Shown here one piece after another: positions 20,361-22,481 of a DNA stretch of 22,481 nt. Below the pieces are notes generated by a model. It was not told the DNA's origin, made no database searches, and was given only the letters and a program-made list of their open reading frames with translations. This DNA comes from UBA10183 sp041653835 (GTDB lineage: Bacteria; Omnitrophota; Gorgyraeia; Gorgyraeales; Gorgyraeaceae), in assembly GCA_041653835.1 (NCBI GenBank), contig JBAZEP010000025.1, positions 1-22,481 of the forward strand. The letters run 5' to 3'. The translations under genes and the position numbers were made by a program. Positions within the stretch are counted from its first letter, which is position 1; each line of letters begins with the position of its first letter.

Positions 20361-22184
20361 ATGGCGGAAGAGACAAATATCAGAAATATAGCTATTATTG
20401 CGCATGTTGACCACGGCAAGACCACGCTCGTGGACAGCATACTGCGCCAGACCCATGTGGATCGCAACATCGAGGAGATGGGGGAGTGTATAATGGACTC
20501 CATGGACCTGGAGCGCGAGCGCGGCATTACCATCAAGGCCAAGAACGCGAGCGTTATTTATAAAAACACAAAGATCAATATAGTCGATACGCCGGGCCAC
20601 GCTGATTTTGGAGGAGAAGTAGAGCGGACATTGAGGATGGTGGACGGGGTGCTCCTGCTTGTCGATGCCAAAGACGGACCCATGCCGCAGACCAGGTTTG
20701 TACTCAGGAAGGCGCTGGAACTCGGGCACAAGGCGATAGTCGTAATAAATAAAATAGATGTCGCCGACGCCAGGATAGACTACGCCATAAACCGCACGTT
20801 CGACCTCTTTTGCGAGCTCGACGCTACGGAAGAGCAGTTGAATTTTCCTATTATTTACGCTTCCGCGTTGAAAGGCACAGCGACCCTGGACCTCAGCAAG
20901 CCGTCAGATAATATTTCTCCTTTACTGGACACTATTCTTGAAACAGTGCCTCAGCCAACGGTGAACCCCGACGCGCCTCTCCAGATCCTGGTATTGGCGC
21001 TTCTTTCCGATTTTTACAAAGGGAAGATGGGTATAGGCAAGATCACAGGAGGCTCTATCGCGAAAGGCATGAATGTTATTCTCGCGAGGAGGGATAAGAG
21101 CCGGAAGCCTTCCAAGGTCACGGCTATTCTAAGCTACGAAGGCCTTAAGCAGGTAGAACGCGAAAGCGCAGGATCAGGAGAAATAGTGGCTGTGGCGGGC
21201 TTTGAGGAAATAGGTATAGGAGATACCATAACTGACGCTGTTAACCCGTTGCCGCTCGATCCTCCTGAAATAGAAAAACCTACCGTGCGGATGATGTTCG
21301 GTGTAAATAAAAGTCCCCTTGCCGGAAGGGACGGCAAGTATGTCACTTCCAGGGCGCTTCGTGAAAGACTTTTTAAAGAACTGGAGACAAATGTATCTTT
21401 GCGCATAGAGGAGACAGACAGCCCGGATACGTTTCTTGTGTCAGGCAGGGGAGAATTGCATCTCGCGATCTTAATAGAAACCATGAGGCGTGAAGGCTAT
21501 GAATTGCAGGTTTCCCAGCCGGAAGCTATTTTTATTGAAAAGAACGGGATCAAGATGGAACCTTTTGAATTTTTAACCATAGAAGTCCCTTCCGAATACC
21601 AGGGCGTGGTAATAGAAGAAGTAGGCAGGCGCAAGGCCCGCCTTAAAAATATGTTCCAGGGCCCGAAAGGCGGGGTTTATTTTGAATACGAAATTTCAAC
21701 ACGGGCGGTCATAGGTTTAAAAGCCATGTTTATGACAAAGACGCGCGGGACCGCCATAATAAACCACGCGTTCGATGAATATGAACCTATGGACGAAAGC
21801 CTTTCTTTTGTAAACTCTCATGGCTCCCTGGTGTCTTCTGAAAAAGGCATTTCCACGTCATACGCCCTGAATAACGCGCAGGAGCGCGGCGAATTATTTA
21901 TAGGGCCTAATGTAGACGTTTACGAAGGCATGATTATTGGCCAGAATTCCAGGCCTGAAGACCTTGATATGAGCCCGTGCAAAACAAAAAAGCTTACCAA
22001 TATGAGGGCCGCCGGGTCTGACGAAGCTATCATGCTTACGCCTCCCAGGGAAATGACCCTGGAACTTTCTATAGAATATCTTGGCCCGGATGAGCTTCTG
22101 GAAGTCACACCCAAAAACCTCAGGCTAAGAAAAAAGATCTTAGATCCTCTTATCCGTAAGCGCACAAAAAGAGCCGCGAAATAA
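20361..22184 (+). CDS. typA: Ribosome-binding GTPase TypA/BipA
   Basis: This 607-residue protein has the standard TypA length and domains: a G domain with G1 AHVDHGKTT (14-22), G2 RGITI, G3 DTPGHADF (76-83) and G4 NKID (130-133); then EF-G-like beta-barrel and alpha/beta domains; and the TypA-specific C-terminal domain with GTAIINHAFDEYEP, AYALNNAQERGELFIGP, NMRAAGSDEA and EYLGPDELLEVTPKNLRLRK. It binds 70S ribosomes and assists assembly and stress or cold adaptation. It is preceded by a 109-base spacer with only a weak promoter-like match (TTGGAT 20311-20316, TATCTT 20333-20338) and is followed by a strong promoter for another gene, so it is probably monocistronic. Confidence 0.97.
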   Translation: MAEETNIRNIAIIAHVDHGKTTLVDSILRQTHVDRNIEEMGECIMDSMDLERERGITIKAKNASVIYKNTKINIVDTPGHADFGGEVERTLRMVDGVLLLVDAKDGPMPQTRFVLRKALELGHKAIVVINKIDVADARIDYAINRTFDLFCELDATEEQLNFPIIYASALKGTATLDLSKPSDNISPLLDTILETVPQPTVNPDAPLQILVLALLSDFYKGKMGIGKITGGSIAKGMNVILARRDKSRKPSKVTAILSYEGLKQVERESAGSGEIVAVAGFEEIGIGDTITDAVNPLPLDPPEIEKPTVRMMFGVNKSPLAGRDGKYVTSRALRERLFKELETNVSLRIEETDSPDTFLVSGRGELHLAILIETMRREGYELQVSQPEAIFIEKNGIKMEPFEFLTIEVPSEYQGVVIEEVGRRKARLKNMFQGPKGGVYFEYEISTRAVIGLKAMFMTKTRGTAIINHAFDEYEPMDESLSFVNSHGSLVSSEKGISTSYALNNAQERGELFIGPNVDVYEGMIIGQNSRPEDLDMSPCKTKKLTNMRAAGSDEAIMLTPPREMTLELSIEYLGPDELLEVTPKNLRLRKKILDPLIRKRTKRAAK

Positions 22185-22203
22185 ACCCACAGACATTATT
22201 TTT

Positions 22204-22232
22204 TTGTATTTTTGGGTATTATAGGGTATAAT
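22204..22232 (+). promoter_or_regulatory. Sigma70-like promoter of the outer-membrane protein gene
   Basis: A perfect -10 TATAAT at 22227-22232 lies 17 bases after TTGTAT at 22204-22209. It lies 20 to 48 bases upstream of ATG 22252, giving a leader of about a dozen bases with no obvious ribosome site. Confidence 0.65.
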
Positions 22233-22251
22233 TAAATATCGAAAATCCCAT

Positions 22252-22481
22252 ATGATACAAAAAAATGAACAAATATCTCTAATAAAAGATATCCTATTTT
22301 TTTCTATCCTGTTTTTCAGTTTTACAATCCCGGTTTCAGCGGAAATCACAATAGCGGAAAAGGAAGAGTTTACCTTTGCTATCTCCCCGTATTTCAGGAC
22401 AGACGCGGTTGCCATGAAAAACACCGTAGACCTGGACAGTAATAATAAAGATGATTCCACGGTTTATCTCGGCATAGATTA
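22252..22481 (+). CDS. Secreted, probably outer-membrane beta-barrel protein, 3' end missing
   Basis: The frame from ATG 22252 is open to the window edge, giving 76 residues. It starts with a signal peptide: a basic/polar start (MIQKNEQISLIKD), the hydrophobic core ILFFSILFFSFTIPV, and a likely cleavage after VSA. The mature part, with alternating pattern and FAISPYFRTDAVAMKNT followed by an Asp/Asn-rich turn and STVYLGID, looks like the first strands of a porin or alginate-export-type barrel. A strong promoter lies upstream. Secretion is well supported; the barrel class is inferred from a short stretch. Confidence 0.65.
   Translation, partial: MIQKNEQISLIKDILFFSILFFSFTIPVSAEITIAEKEEFTFAISPYFRTDAVAMKNTVDLDSNNKDDSTVYLGID

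Noticed and set aside
22140..22460. 106-codon open frame on the minus strand at the right end
   Set aside because: It runs antisense across the end of typA, a strong + strand promoter and a clear signal-peptide gene.

Overview
The window is bacterial chromosomal DNA with every supported gene on the + strand. Genes are densely packed, often with 4-base ATGA stop/start overlaps, and Ile ATA and Arg AGG codons are used heavily. A Gram-negative envelope is implied by a secreted, barrel-like protein start at the right end and by type II secretion/type IV pilus minor pilins. Together with a Mbh/Ech-type hydrogenase and a UPF0280/NIL-ferredoxin pair, this suggests an anaerobic, probably uncultured lineage. 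Omnitrophota or a relative is my guess, held with low confidence.

Region 1 (1-874) is the end of a sulfur-assimilation type operon: a 5'-truncated UPF0280 (COG2122) protein and a NIL-domain ferredoxin. Both families are linked to sulfide incorporation and homocysteine synthesis in methanogens.

Region 2 (877-13153) is one long operon of 17 genes behind a sigma70-like promoter. It encodes (i) an AsrA/AsrB-like (sulfhydrogenase beta/gamma-like) flavin and Fe-S pair plus a HycB/CooF-like ferredoxin; (ii) a group 4 [NiFe]-hydrogenase core: NuoH-like membrane anchor, small subunit, NuoC-like subunit and large subunit with both NiFe-binding CxxC motifs; (iii) a NuoL-like antiporter subunit and a complete set of Mrp/Mnh antiporter subunits (MbhD-MbhE fusion, MnhB, C, D, E, F, G); (iv) a HyfH/MbhN-like ferredoxin subunit; and (v) a HycI-type maturation protease. 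The likely job is reversible H2 metabolism coupled to H+ or Na+ translocation, with NAD(P)H (through the AsrB-like flavoprotein) and/or ferredoxin as electron partner.

Region 3 (13200-16532) holds a bifunctional-nuclease (DUF151) gene, then an I/J/K-type minor pilin cluster (PilV/GspI-like, PilW/GspJ-like and a large PilX/GspK-like protein with calcium-loop motifs) and a small secreted, membrane-anchored protein of unknown function. Region 4 (16627-20251) is an overlapping three-gene operon: a PilZ / transmembrane / coiled-coil / six-hairpin-glycosidase-like protein, a thermonuclease with an added C-terminal domain, and a TIM-barrel amidohydrolase. Region 5 (20361-22481) is typA/bipA followed by the start of a secreted, probably outer-membrane protein cut by the window edge.

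The most unusual non-coding structure is a set of four palindromes (1960-1996, 2836-2870, 13151-13189, 16528-16570). Each sits at or just after a stop codon and shares a GACA-N-TGTC centre, but the outer arms differ between loci while staying self-complementary. The most unusual protein is the PilZ-glycosidase-like fusion. No gene-free stretch exceeds 300 bases. I saw no tRNA, rRNA, CRISPR array or insertion sequence.
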